Assembly (NCBI GenBank): GCA_030407315.1
Contig: JALQPE010001501.1
Span: forward strand, 1-14,976
Direction: 5' to 3'
DNA from: Asparagopsis taxiformis
Taxonomy: Eukaryota > Rhodophyta > Florideophyceae > Bonnemaisoniales > Bonnemaisoniaceae
DNA length: 14,976 nucleotides
In this document: positions 1-8,449 of the stretch, in pieces
How the letters are laid out: every line of letters starts with the position of its first letter
Position numbering within the stretch: position 1 is the first letter of the stretch
Program-made: the position numbers and the translations under genes
The notes under the pieces: model-generated
What the model was told of the DNA's origin: nothing
What the model saw: the letters and a program-made list of their open reading frames with translations, nothing else
Database searches by the model: none

Positions 1-1047
1 GGTTTCCAGTTCGTTCTCGAAATACTGACGGTTGGGCAGGTCGGTGAGCACATCGAAAAACGCCAGTCTTTCGAGCTTCCGTTCCGCTTCCTTGCGGCTG
101 GAAATATCCTGGAACAGAAAGATAAATTTCCTTGTTATCCGCTGTTGATGCATCACTGTCATCCACCCGACTGATGGTCAGCCAGACCGGTACAGGATCG
201 GTATTGGCACAATGACACTCAGCCTCTCCCTCCCAATGGCTGTTGCCGTAAGGTACGGTCGAGGTGGGCAGTACCTGTTCGAGTTTTCCAGGAAACAGAT
301 CCTGGATATGCAGTTTTGCAGCATATCTTTGGAGAGGCTGGTGATCTGCTGAAAGGCCGGATGGTGTCATAGATCTTTCCGTCAATATCGGTAAAAGCGA
401 TCGCCTCCCCCATATGCTCGAAGGTTCTGTGCGCAATCTGCAATCGCCCCATGGGGGCCAGCAAGGCCCGTTTGATGGCGTAGAAAAGCACCAATACAAA
501 AACAACACAGAGATGATGGCGATCTGCATCAGTTCCAAAAGTAGCTGGTCCTGCTGGTCCTGTTGGAACAAACTGGTATCAATAAAGAGCTCGACCTTCC
601 CCAACGTCATGGTTTCGAACTTGATCGGGTAGGATTTCAGCAGATCGGTATCCTGCAACAATTGATCTCTTCCCGCTGCCTGGTACGGGGCGTAGACGCC
701 CTCCTCCACTTTCACCTTGCCCATATAGATCTGGCCGAAATTACCGTACACCACGATAGCCACCAGATACTCGCTTTTGAGTTCTGAATCGAGAATGGCC
801 GAAGCAAAATCCTGGGAAAAAACTGCGCTCGATCGATTTGCTGTAGACCGACCAGATGACGGTTTCACCGACGACGAGATGCGTTCGGCGACCTGCTGAA
901 CCTGGGTTTCCAGATTACGATCAATTGCTGCTGGCTGAGGTAAAACCGAAAACCCTCAAAAACAGCCATAATCAACACCGTCGCCGTAACCAGAACTGCG
1001 ATCAAGCGCAGGGTAAAGATGTTACCTAATGGACGATGTTTACTCAT
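1..1047 (-). CDS. Membrane PAS-GGDEF diguanylate cyclase, partial, frameshifted
   Basis: The gene probably makes c-di-GMP at the inner membrane. It starts at ATG 1047-1045 (MSKHRPLGN...) and runs off the left edge inside the GGDEF domain. A first membrane helix (about residues 10-32, LIAVLVTATVLIMAVFEGF) is followed by a periplasmic segment containing GNFGQIYMGKVKVEEG and FETMTLGKVELFIDTS, then a second helix near 480-520 and a HAMP-like stretch (AIKRALLAPMGRL). A PAS domain (HPAFQQIT near 350; FIFLFQDISSRKEAERKL near 90) precedes the GGDEF start LAFFDVLTDLPNRQYFENEL. The catalytic GGDEF motif lies outside the window, so activity cannot be judged. Reading it through needs at least five frame changes, near 920, 495, 375, 320 and 125. 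Its start overlaps the upstream solute-binding-protein gene by 8 bp, suggesting translational coupling and a shared sensory role. Confidence 0.85.
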
Positions 1048-2099
1048 AGGGGCCGAATAACTGGTAGTAGTTATCGTATTCCCTCTTGAAGGCTTGCTTC
1101 TGTTCAATCAGACGCCTGGAAAACTCGTCGTGTGTTCCTTGTATCGCGTGATAATTTTGTCGGAGGCCTGCCGCCAGCGATTGATATCCTCATCACTCCA
1201 CTTGCGCAGGGTCATAACCGACCTCTTTGAAAGCGCTCCAGTGAGTCGATATCCTTGGTTTTTGCGAGCAGCGTAGTGGTCAGGGTGTAGGAACGGATAG
1301 CGGTCTCGAGAATCGCCTGCAGATCCGCTGACAACTCGTCGTAGGCTTTTTTGTTGATCAGAAAATCCGCCAATACGACGGCTGCCAGATGGCCGGGACG
1401 ATGCCGTAGGGGCTGAGGTCATGTAATCCCAAGTCAATGACCCCCGCAGCCGTGGTCCACTCCACCGCATCCAGATTTCCGTTCTGCAACGAAGGCCGGA
1501 TCTCTTCCGGCACCAGGGAATGGAGAAACTTCCCGCGGCCTCGGCCAATACTTCGCTGGGGGACTCCGGGCCCGATACGAACCTTCTTGCCTTTCAGGTC
1601 ATCCAGGCCGGATATTGCTCTTTGGAGGTCAAACCGAACTCCATACCCGCCCACCAGGCCGGTCGCCAGATGATTCCTTTCGGCAGCGAAAGTTCGTTTG
1701 CCATCTCGGTGCCCCTTCGGCAAAGAAGAACTCATCGAGGCGTCGAGATTCATAAAGTCGAAGGGACCGGCGTTCATCACCGCCCAGGAGGGATGCTGCC
1801 CGACCACCAGTTGGGCCAGCCGTTGCCCATCTGTACCTTACCTTCGCTAACCGCATTGAATATGTCGGGACCGTGGGCGAGTGTTCCCGCCGGGTGAGGC
1901 GTAATTTGCAACCGGCCGTTACTCATCACCTCGACATTTTTTGGTGAATTTAACCAGCTCCTGATAGTCCACGCTGGTAGCCAGTGCCTGGGATTGCAGA
2001 GTCCACAGGAAAACCTTTTCTCTGTTCTCTTTCGCCGCAGCCAGCGATCAGCAGCGATACAACAAGCGGAATGACCAGCAGACAGCGAAAGCACTTCAT
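1040..2099 (-). CDS. dctP: TRAP-type DctP solute-binding lipoprotein, frameshifted
   Basis: This is a periplasmic solute-binding protein of the TRAP DctP family (bacterial solute-binding protein family 7), about 352 residues. The start at 2099 gives a lipoprotein signal, MKCFRCLLVIPLVVSLLIAGC, with lipobox IAGC, so it is probably membrane-anchored. Family landmarks spread over all three frames are FTKNVEVMSNGRLQITPHPAG, ASM followed by FFFAEG, LPKGIIWRPAWWAGMEFGLT, DDLKGKKVRIGPGVPSEVLA, PSLQNGNLDAVEWTTAAGV and DFLINKKAYDELSADLQAIL. The C terminus ends YYQLFGPYE with TAA at 1042-1040. At least eight single-base shifts are needed; several fall in homopolymers, for example the six-base T run at 1937-1942. 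The stop lies within ATGAGTAA, which also carries the start of the diguanylate cyclase. No DctQ or DctM permease gene is visible, which favours a sensory over a transport role. The ligand is unknown. Confidence 0.85.
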
Positions 2100-2184
2100 A
2101 AAACAGCCCCATTAACAGACCACGACGGCTGACTCCCTGCCATAGTCAGGAATAAGCAGCACCCAACCGATGCCAAAGCGATCA

Positions 2185-2227
2185 AATACCGGAATAGCCT
2201 AGTACTGAAATAGCAAGTACCGAAATA
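2185..2227. repeat. Three imperfect 15-16 bp tandem repeats upstream of dctP
   Basis: Three related units lie 86-128 bp upstream of the dctP start: AATACCGGAATAGC (2185), AGTACTGAAATAGC (2201) and AGTACCGAAATA (2216). The second and third match at 11 of 12 positions; the first and second match at 11 of 14. They could be binding sites for a regulator of the dctP/cyclase operon, but they also touch the T tract of the alkA terminator, so chance similarity in an AT-rich tract is possible. Confidence 0.45.
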
Positions 2228-2245
2228 AAAGTCTCGAAAGAGACT
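2223..2245 (-). terminator. Intrinsic terminator downstream of alkA
   Basis: On the minus strand a perfect 6-bp stem, AGTCTC/GAGACT with loop TTTC (2245-2230), is followed directly by TTTTATTT (2230-2223). It lies 43 bp past the inferred alkA stop and separates the transporter/alkA unit from the dctP operon downstream. Confidence 0.65.
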
Positions 2246-2288
2246 GACACCTAACTGCTTTCAGTCTAGTCGTGAATCATAGATCGCA

Positions 2289-2921
2289 CTAATTGCGTTT
2301 TATGACATGCCTAGGTTGGGGCCCCCGATAATAGTGCCAAAGAAACAGAGACCCGACACTCCTCCATGGGGGACCATTTTTCGACGAGTTCCCGGGCCTG
2401 TTTGGGGGTCGGTTTTTTGTCAGATTCTTCAGGCGCCCCAGCGCCACCAACAGCGCCAGGTCATCGGCGGGGAATAGGTCGGTGCGTCCCAGGGAGGAAC
2501 ATCAGGTAGATCTCGGCGCTCCAGCGACCAAACCCTCGCAATTGGGTGATCGATTCAATCGCTTCCTGATCATCCATCGACTCGAGCCCGTCAACGTCGA
2601 ATTCTCCGCTGACCACGGCGTTGGCCAGGCCCTTGGCGTATTCGATCTTGCGGTAGGACAAGCCGGCGCTACGCAGCGACTCGTCCTCGATCGCCAGCAA
2701 GGCAGAGGGGGTCAATTCGGGGAGCTGCTGCCGTACCCGCCCATAATCGCCCGTGCCGCTTCGGTAGATATCTGCTGGCTGACGATGGTACTGACAAAGG
2801 TTTCGAACCCTTTCGGGCGCTGGCGTGGAGGGGGGGGCCTAACAAAGTTAACGCCCCGGCGACATCCTCATCCACGGAAGCAAGAAAATCCAGGCCGGTA
2901 GCAATGGTTTTGGCTATTCAT
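2289..2921 (-). CDS. alkA: DNA-3-methyladenine glycosylase II (AlkA type), frameshifted
   Basis: A base-excision enzyme that removes alkylated purines from DNA, about 210 residues. Motifs in order are GLDFLASVDEDVAGALTLLG near the N terminus, FETFVSTIVSQQIS (the usual glycosylase core segment), LSYRKIEYAKGLA, the helix-hairpin-helix LRGFGRWSAEIYLMF near 2510-2550, and DLFPADDLAL, whose second Asp aligns with the catalytic Asp of E. coli AlkA. The segment WRSVGSLFLWHYYRG matches the WRPWRS-type C terminus of the family. At least four frame shifts are needed (near 2910, 2830, 2490 and 2365). The stop is taken as TAG 2291-2289; an alternative frame stops at 2311. The start ATG 2921-2919 lies in ATGAATAG, overlapping the transporter stop by 8 bp, so the two are probably translated together. 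The short N terminus resembles the compact AlkA-like enzymes rather than the 282-residue E. coli protein. Confidence 0.85.
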
Positions 2922-3875
2922 AACGCGTTAATTTACCTGGCTTTCCACTTCTTTTCCAATTCGTTGCGTTGAACCCTTTCCATAATCGACCATCGATAAA
3001 ACTCAATCCGATGGCGATCAGCCCCATACCGTAAAAGTGCTCCGCACTTAGAGTTTCATTCAGTATCAGCGTACCCAGCAGTATGGCGGACACCGGTATC
3101 AACAAGGTTACCAGCAACAAGTTGGTTGCTCCCGCCGTTTCCAGTATTCGAAAGTAGATCACATAAGCTAACGCAGTGGAAAGTAACGCCAGGGCGACAA
3201 TCGCCAACCAGACAGTAACCGGGCTGCTCGACCACACCGGTAGACCTTCCGCAAACAACATCAGCGGCAGCATCAACACCGTCGAAGCGGTCACCTGCCC
3301 CGCTGCAACAACTACCGGCGCAACACCCATCGATTTGAAACGACGGCCGTAACCCCGCCAACGCATAACTCAATGCAGCCACCAATACCGCAACCTGGGG
3401 AACGATCCCAGTTGGTGTCCCCCCCGAAGGAAAACCGAGCAACACCACAACACCGCCAAAATCCCAGCAACACCCCGGTGATTTTGGTCCCGTTGGCCCG
3501 TTCATCGGCAAGCACTAGGCTGGCCACCAACACGGTAAAGATCGGCGTGGTGGCATTCAATATAGCCGCCACCCCGGAAGCGAGATAGTTTTGCCCCCAA
3601 ACGATCAGAGTAAACGGCAAAGCATTATTCAATACGCCCATGACCAGAAACGTCGTTAAAACGGGCAGCGATAATCGTACCGGCGTACCGGAAATCCACC
3701 ACCCACCCCCACAATGCCAGCGCCGCCAAAACCACCCGAAAGGTTACCACTGCAGCGGAGTAAGCGCTTCGATAGTGATCTCGACAAAGAAAAACGAGCC
3801 TCCCCACAACACCGACAACAGCAGCAATAACAGCCACTCCCTAAGCCCCATATTCTGTTTAATTGCGCCTTTCAT
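2914..3875 (-). CDS. DMT superfamily transporter (EamA family), frameshifted
   Basis: An inner-membrane protein of about 320 residues with the ten-helix, two-EamA-repeat pattern of the drug/metabolite transporter superfamily. The start at 3875 reads MKGAIKQNMGLREWLLLLLL; an internal ATG at 3851 is possible. Diagnostic segments are LLSVLWGGSFFFVEI, VTFRVVLAALALW, NNALPFTLIVWGQNYLASG, AAILNATTPIFTVLVASLVL (end of repeat one), VAVLVAALSYALAGLYGRR, LAIVALALLSTALAYVIYF, AGATNLLLVTLLIPVSAILL and LNETLSAEHFYGMGLIAIG. At least five frame changes are required, near 3745, 3700, 3640, 3490 and 3350. Substrate cannot be read from the sequence; family members export amino acids, nucleosides or drugs. The stop TAG 2916-2914 overlaps the alkA start, and the gene diverges from ada across 201 bp, placing it in an alkylation-repair neighbourhood. 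Confidence 0.88.
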
Positions 3876-4076
3876 ACCCCGGTCCTCATTGTCTGAATCT
3901 TCATTCAGGGTACCGAGCCCAGCTAGCGCCAAAACATCCGATTCTTGCGACCTAATCAGAAATACCGGATTTGGTGAGTTTTTAAAGTGGTTTGTATTGC
4001 ACGACAGGAATCGGATAGAAATGCACGGGAGGATAAGTTCAGATAGTATCGAACTCTGATCCGAAAGGTCCTGAAC

Positions 4077-5140
4077 ATGCCGACGCTCACCAAACAACAG
4101 ATGCTAACCGCCGTTGCCAACCGCGATCCGGCCTGCGACGGTCTGTTCTATTACGGGGTAATAACAACCGGCGTATTCTGCCGTCCTCCTGTAACTCCCG
4201 CCAAGCCAACTCCGAGAACCTGCGCTTCTTTCCAAGCACGGCTGCGGCCATTGCCGGTGGTTTTCGCCCTTGCAAACGTTGCCAACCCGAGGAGCTTTCG
4301 CCGGGACTCCAGCGTATGGTGACGCTTGCCCGCTATATTCAGGAGCACGCCGACCAGCGTCTGACGCTGGCGACGCTGGCAGAGCGGGTAGCGCTCTCCC
4401 CCTCGCGATTACAACGGGTCTTCAAAGAAGCCTTCGGCGTATCTCCCAAGGCTTACCAGGACTCGATCCGCCTGCAACGTTACAAACAGTCGTTGCAGCA
4501 GGGAGACAGCGTTACCGATGCGATCTACCACGCCGGTTACGGCTCCGCCAGCCGCGTCTACGGCGAAGCCAGTCGCAATATCGGCATGTCACCCAAAGCC
4601 TATCGCGCTGGCGGTGCCGGCGAAACTATCCACTACGCCCTGCGCGACAGCGTACTGGGTCCGATGCTGATGGCAGCTACCGATAAGGGGGTCTGTTTTG
4701 TCCAGTTCAACGACGATAAAGAGGCACTCTTTGCAATGCTAAAGCAGGAGTTTGCCAACGCCGAACTAGAGCCCTCAAACGCTCAACAGGCCCCGGAGCT
4801 GGATAGCTGGATGGAAGCCCTGGACCATCATATCGATAGCGGTTCACCCCGACCGGACCTGCCCCTGGATATGCGCGGTACCGCCTTTCAGATGCAGGTC
4901 TGGAAGATGCTGTTGAGTGTCAAAGAGGGAGAAGTGCTCAGCTACAGCGAGCTGGCCCGGCGTCTGGACAAATCCCGCGCAGTTCGTGCGGTCGCCTCAG
5001 CCTGTGGTGCCAACAAAATCGGTGTGCTGATCCCCTGCCACCGTATCCTGCGCAGCGACGGCGGCCTCGGTGGTTACCGCTGGGGGTTGGAGCGAAAGCG
5101 CACACTACTCGATAACGAGCGCAGGCATCAGCATTCTTGA
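4077..5140 (+). CDS. ada: Ada: bifunctional methylphosphotriester/O6-methylguanine methyltransferase and AraC-type regulator
   Basis: This is the adaptive-response protein. It removes methyl groups from DNA phosphotriesters and O6-methylguanine and, once methylated, activates repair genes. The order is an N-terminal zinc domain with FCRPSC (Cys35 is the likely acceptor) and PCKRC, an AraC-type DNA-binding region (LTLATLAERVALSPSRLQRV, then YHAGYGSASRVYGEA), a linker, and a C-terminal methyltransferase with the active-site motif IPCHR near 5030-5045 and DGGLGGYRWGLERK. One missing base near 4186-4190, just after FCRP, breaks the zinc domain. With it counted, the length is 354 residues, the same as E. 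coli Ada. The 3' 825 bases from 4316 are fully open. AAGG precedes ATG 4077 by 8 bases. No alkB follows; alkA lies in the divergent unit instead. Confidence 0.95.
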
Positions 5141-5157
5141 TGGTAGAATAGTCCCGA

Positions 5158-5184
5158 AATGATCCCCCCCTCAAGGGGTCGGTT
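5158..5184 (+). terminator. Weak GC-rich hairpin after ada
   Basis: GATCCCC and GGGGTC can pair around the short CCCTCAA region (about 5161-5180), followed by GGTTTATT. It lies just past the ada stop and over the end of the convergent membrane-protein gene, so it may stop transcription from ada. The loop is short and the T tract is poor. Confidence 0.35.
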
Positions 5185-5785
5185 TATTACCACTATCCGA
5201 TGGTGATTTCAGCGACTCCTTCAGCTTGGCTTTGGCACCGCCGTGAATCTGCTCCACCACCTTTTTTGCACTGTTGGGCACGCCCTTGCTGATCACCGTC
5301 GCGGCGGTCGACTCCTGCACTTTTTTGAAGGCAAAGGTGCGCATGGTTCGGGGTACAAAGGAGAACAACAGCAACAGGATAACCGCCACCAGTGTTAGCG
5401 GTACCGAGGCGATATAGACCACCACCCGCTCCCAGGAATTCATATCGCTCCAGTGAAACCGGATCATGCGCAGCATGGACCGCACTCTGAGCTTAAAGCG
5501 CACGACGATTTTTCGCACAAAGCGGAAACGGGTCCGGGCGGACAACAGTAACAATCCGCCCAACGTCTGGATAATCAGCTTTTTGCTCCCCGCCAACAGC
5601 AGTAACGGCAGCTTTTTCACCACCATCATCAGGCCATTGACGGTAAACAGTTTCTTGGTAAATGCCCAGAGCGCCAATAACGCAACCAAGGCTTCCTGCC
5701 AATAGAAAAAACCCACCGCGGTAGCGATGATGATGGAGATAACGAGAAAACCGATCAGCAGTTTTTGCCTTGTGGCGGGCTTCAT
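5171..5785 (-). CDS. Unknown basic membrane protein, 204 residues
   Basis: I do not recognise a family. The frame is intact and the start at 5785 (MKPATRQKLLIGFL) is preceded by AGGACAGG. The protein begins with a hydrophobic segment at residues 9-29 (LLIGFLVISIIIATAVGFFYW) and a second at about 31-42 (EALVALLALWAF). A basic amphipathic middle follows (LPLLLLAGSKKLIIQTLGGLL, then ARTRFRFVRKIVVRFKLRVR). A strong hydrophobic stretch at about 122-147 (VVVYIASVPLTLVAVILLLL) leads into a lysine-rich tail ending SPSDSGNKPTP. The high Arg/Lys content between helices suggests an inner-membrane protein with large cytoplasmic basic loops. It is convergent with ada and divergent from the STAS-like gene, so it is probably its own unit. 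Confidence 0.8.
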   Translation of the reverse strand: MKPATRQKLLIGFLVISIIIATAVGFFYWQEALVALLALWAFTKKLFTVNGLMMVVKKLPLLLLAGSKKLIIQTLGGLLLLSARTRFRFVRKIVVRFKLRVRSMLRMIRFHWSDMNSWERVVVYIASVPLTLVAVILLLLFSFVPRTMRTFAFKKVQESTAATVISKGVPNSAKKVVEQIHGGAKAKLKESLKSPSDSGNKPTP

Positions 5786-5934
5786 TCAGAGCCTGTCCTT
5801 GTGGATGAAAAACCGATTCTACCCACCCGCTCGAACAACGTCATCTTCATCGGTCAAAAACAGCTATGCTTGCTTATTGGGGGAGTACAAACAGAAACCG
5901 ATTACCAACGACAGTAACCCTGAACGAGGTCCCC

Positions 5935-6359
5935 ATGTATAACGAGCACGGTGACTACAGTATCGAAGTCCGGGATCGCTATATGATTATCCGGGTCACG
6001 GGCTCAACCAATCTGGTGACCTTCAGCCGCTTTGTTGAAGAGTACAAACAGATTGTCGAGTCCTTTCCAAAAGCCAACCCTGGGGTGTGGCTGCTGATTT
6101 GCGCCAGTGGGACCTTCATATTCCTGAAGTCGAGGCAATGATTGAAGACCTGAACCGTTGGAACGTTGAAAACGGCAAACACTTCTCAGCCCGCGTTATC
6201 AACGACTCGCTGTTTCAGCAGCGGGTATTGGAACGGCTTGATAGCAAAGGCGGTGACTTTGAAGTGGCCTTTTTCCGTGAAGAACAGCACGCCGTCGATT
6301 GGCTGGAAGCCAAATTGGGAAACAACAGGCCGGAAGATAGAGAGGAACAGGCGCACTGA
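5935..6359 (+). CDS. Small STAS/SpoIIAA-like protein, one frameshift
   Basis: A soluble protein of about 141 residues. GAGG at 5926-5929 sits 5 bases before ATG 5935 (MYNEHGDYSIEVRDRYMIIR). The alternating beta/alpha pattern fits STAS-like SpoIIAA-type proteins: a beta hairpin DYSIEVRDRYMIIRVTGSTN, helix FSRFVEEYKQIVESFP, strand WAADLRQWD, helix EVEAMIEDLNRWNVENG, then FREEQHAVDWLEAKLG at the C terminus. The family match is by fold pattern only, and no conserved phosphorylatable Ser can be assigned. One frame change near 6085-6100 joins the halves. The stop TGA (6357-6359) lies in the loop of a long hairpin shared with the convergent esterase gene. Role unknown; possibly regulatory. Confidence 0.7.
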
Positions 6360-6381
6360 ATCAGCACCTGCCCTCTATCTT
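6334..6381. terminator. Long hairpin between convergent genes
   Basis: AAGATAGAG...CAGG (6334-6350) pairs with CCTG...CTCTATCTT (6367-6381): a perfect 9-bp outer stem, a small internal bulge and a 4-bp inner stem. The loop contains the stop codon of the STAS-like gene. It probably serves as a bidirectional terminator, although neither side has a long T run. Confidence 0.5.
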
Positions 6382-6407
6382 GGGGGAGGAGTTCAAAGAA
6401 ATAGCCG

Positions 6408-8237
6408 TTAGAAGACCATATCCACACCGGCCTGAAGCCCGACCTGGCTACCTTCGCTGCGCCCACCGGTAGCAGTGCCGCTGAAAGTAAAGTAGGTCCC
6501 CTCGGAGATCTGGTAATTGAAGGAGCCGGACAGGCGTGCAAAGGTATCACCATCCCCGTTTACCGATTCGGTCAACGCCCGGTCAGGGGTATTGGTCTGG
6601 TAGTAGGTCAGGTCGCGGTCATCGATCTCCTGGTGTTCTGCACTAAGCTGCAGTTGGTAGCTGAGCTTTCCGGACCCGGAAAGCGGGCTCTGCAACTGCA
6701 GGCCTACTGATGCAGAGAGCTGTTGGATATCCTGATCGTCCACCGAGATGGTCAGCAGGCTGTCACCGGATTCGCTGTAGCTGTCGATATTGGAGTCGGT
6801 GTAACGCAACGTGGCTACCGGCCCCAACTTGAATCCCTTTTCCCCCACATCGAACAGGTAACCGGCCTGGGCAAAGGCGCCCAGCGCATGGGTGTTGGGG
6901 TTGGCTTTCAGATCTTCGAAGACACCGGTACGGACCAGATCCAGACCACCTAAGCTGGCGCTGACACCCCCGTCCAAAAACCACTTACCCTTGTTGTAGC
7001 TGAAAAAGCTTGCCACCTGTAATGCATCGATATCGTTGCTGCCATAGTCATCGCTGAGGTCGGTATCGCCGCGGCTGTAGTTGATAGCCACACCGGCTTG
7101 GGTGTTCTCAGACAGGCTAAAACGTACACCGGCGGAGATACCGGCCAGGTCCGATTCAGATTCGCTGCGACCTACCCCTTCCGACTTCTGTTCGCTGCGG
7201 GCCAGGTGCGGAGTCAGATACCAGTGGTAGTTATCCTGGGTAACCCAGTTAACACTGTTGCGCAGTTGACCGAGGGTGTTCTGCTGGAACAGATCCATCA
7301 CCGCTACCGTGGAATCCCCGTGTAGAGCCGTAACACTGCCGGCACTGATCAGATTGGCGGTGTACTGTCCGATGGTCTCCTCGAAGCCGGTAGTGAAGTG
7401 GATAAAGTCCATCCACAAATACTGATTCTGCTGCTCCCGGGTCAGGGTCTGACAGGCATTATCAGTACAGGTGTTGGTACTGTCAGCGCTTATAAACCCG
7501 TAGGCGGAGGGGTTGGCCTGAACCCGTTGTACCAGAGTGAACAAATCCAGGTAGTGTATATTGACGCCGTCGATATCCAGCGCCTGGTATCCCTGGTTGA
7601 TCTGCAGGCTGGTAGCAGTAGCCAATGCATTGTCGTAGCTGGTGTACCCTGCATCGGCGGCATCGATCTGGGCCATATCGAACAACCCGACAATAACAAC
7701 GTTCCGCCCGCCCATCGCACGGATGGCGTTGATGCCTGTGGTGACGTTGGAGAGCACCGCGGAGCTGGTGATCGAGGCATCGGTGCCCGCCTCGGCAGCA
7801 GGATGAACGTCATTGGTGCCGATCCAGATACCCACCACATCGTTGGCATCCAGCTGCGCCACATCCCCCTGGAACTGGCCTATCTGAGTCAGGAAACCGG
7901 TAGCGGCTCCCCCCAGCGGAAACATCAATTCAACCAACCCACCAGTGCCACTTGTGGCGCCACCGTAGGCGTAGTTGTCTTCGGTATCGGAACTCAGGCC
8001 GGTGATCAACGGCAGGTATTCACCCCAGGTGGGACCGTTGAGAGCCCTGCCCCCTTCGTATCCGAGAGCAGCTTGAGCCGCCAGCAGTCCACCCAGTTGA
8101 GTAGGGAAATCACGAGCCAGATTTCCGTTGTCGGTCAGGCTATCACCCAGAACGTAGAAATTTCCATCGGCTTGTGCGGAAGCGGAAGCAAGGCACAGGG
8201 AAGCGGCGCAGATTGCGCTGTAGAGTTTATTTTTCAT
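6408..8237 (-). CDS. estA: GDSL-family autotransporter esterase/lipase (EstA-like)
   Basis: An outer-membrane-anchored esterase displayed at the cell surface, 609 residues, intact. The start at 8237 gives a Sec signal peptide, MKNKLYSAICAASLCLASAS, with AQA cleavage before residue 24; an upstream in-frame ATG would spoil this. The GDSL block is FYVLGDSLTDNGN, with nucleophile Ser33. Block III is GIWIGTNDVHP, with the conserved Asn. The C-terminal catalytic pair is in MDFIHFTTGF (Asp...His). A passenger region with a close cysteine pair (NTCTDNACQ) is followed from about residue 340 by a beta-barrel of alternating strands (AGISAGVRFSLSENTQAG, ALGAFAQAGYLFDVG) ending GLQAGVDMVF, the terminal Phe expected of barrel proteins. 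Substrates are likely short- to medium-chain esters or lipids. It diverges from an AraC regulator across 212 bp and may be controlled by it. Confidence 0.93.
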   Translation of the reverse strand: MKNKLYSAICAASLCLASASAQADGNFYVLGDSLTDNGNLARDFPTQLGGLLAAQAALGYEGGRALNGPTWGEYLPLITGLSSDTEDNYAYGGATSGTGGLVELMFPLGGAATGFLTQIGQFQGDVAQLDANDVVGIWIGTNDVHPAAEAGTDASITSSAVLSNVTTGINAIRAMGGRNVVIVGLFDMAQIDAADAGYTSYDNALATATSLQINQGYQALDIDGVNIHYLDLFTLVQRVQANPSAYGFISADSTNTCTDNACQTLTREQQNQYLWMDFIHFTTGFEETIGQYTANLISAGSVTALHGDSTVAVMDLFQQNTLGQLRNSVNWVTQDNYHWYLTPHLARSEQKSEGVGRSESESDLAGISAGVRFSLSENTQAGVAINYSRGDTDLSDDYGSNDIDALQVASFFSYNKGKWFLDGGVSASLGGLDLVRTGVFEDLKANPNTHALGAFAQAGYLFDVGEKGFKLGPVATLRYTDSNIDSYSESGDSLLTISVDDQDIQQLSASVGLQLQSPLSGSGKLSYQLQLSAEHQEIDDRDLTYYQTNTPDRALTESVNGDGDTFARLSGSFNYQISEGTYFTFSGTATGGRSEGSQVGLQAGVDMVF

Positions 8238-8348
8238 TGTCAGCAATGTCTCTTTTATTGTTAAAAAGATCGAGCTATGCTTTGGTCTAATACACACATC
8301 AAAAACGTTGTGGATAGTTTTTAAGCATCTGGCGATGGAGTGTAAGAG

Positions 8349-8403
8349 GTCGTGAAACTCGGGTAATTGCTGGACACGACAAAATAATGGAAAAGCACGA
8401 CAA
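8349..8403. promoter_or_regulatory. CACGACAA direct repeats, candidate AraC-type operator
   Basis: CACGACAA occurs at 8375-8382 and again at 8396-8403, exactly 21 bp apart (two helical turns). A reverse copy of the core, GTCGTG, lies at 8349-8354. Helically phased direct half-sites are typical of AraC-family operators. The sites lie 47-75 bp before the AraC gene and within the divergent promoter of the autotransporter gene. The remaining 8238-8449 is AT-rich and shows no gene. Confidence 0.5.
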
Positions 8404-8449
8404 GCAGTAAAAACAAGAACAAAAACAATAAATAAAAAGCGGATCTATT

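Noticed and set aside
1437..1897. Plus-strand open frames of 78 and 125 codons
   Set aside because: They are opposite the dctP gene, whose family motifs are clear on the minus strand.
2223..2245. Hairpin considered as an operator for dctP
   Set aside because: The stem is followed by TTTTATTT on the strand of alkA, which is explained more simply as its terminator.
3945..3957. Possible Ada box (TTGC-N6-ATC on the plus strand) in the ada/transporter promoter region
   Set aside because: It differs from the AAT-N6-GCAA consensus at one of seven positions, and such a short site is expected by chance.
7398..8264. A 288-codon plus-strand open frame opposite the esterase passenger region
   Set aside because: It is antisense to an intact, motif-rich autotransporter gene, has repetitive GV-rich content typical of a shadow frame, and shows no recognisable domain.
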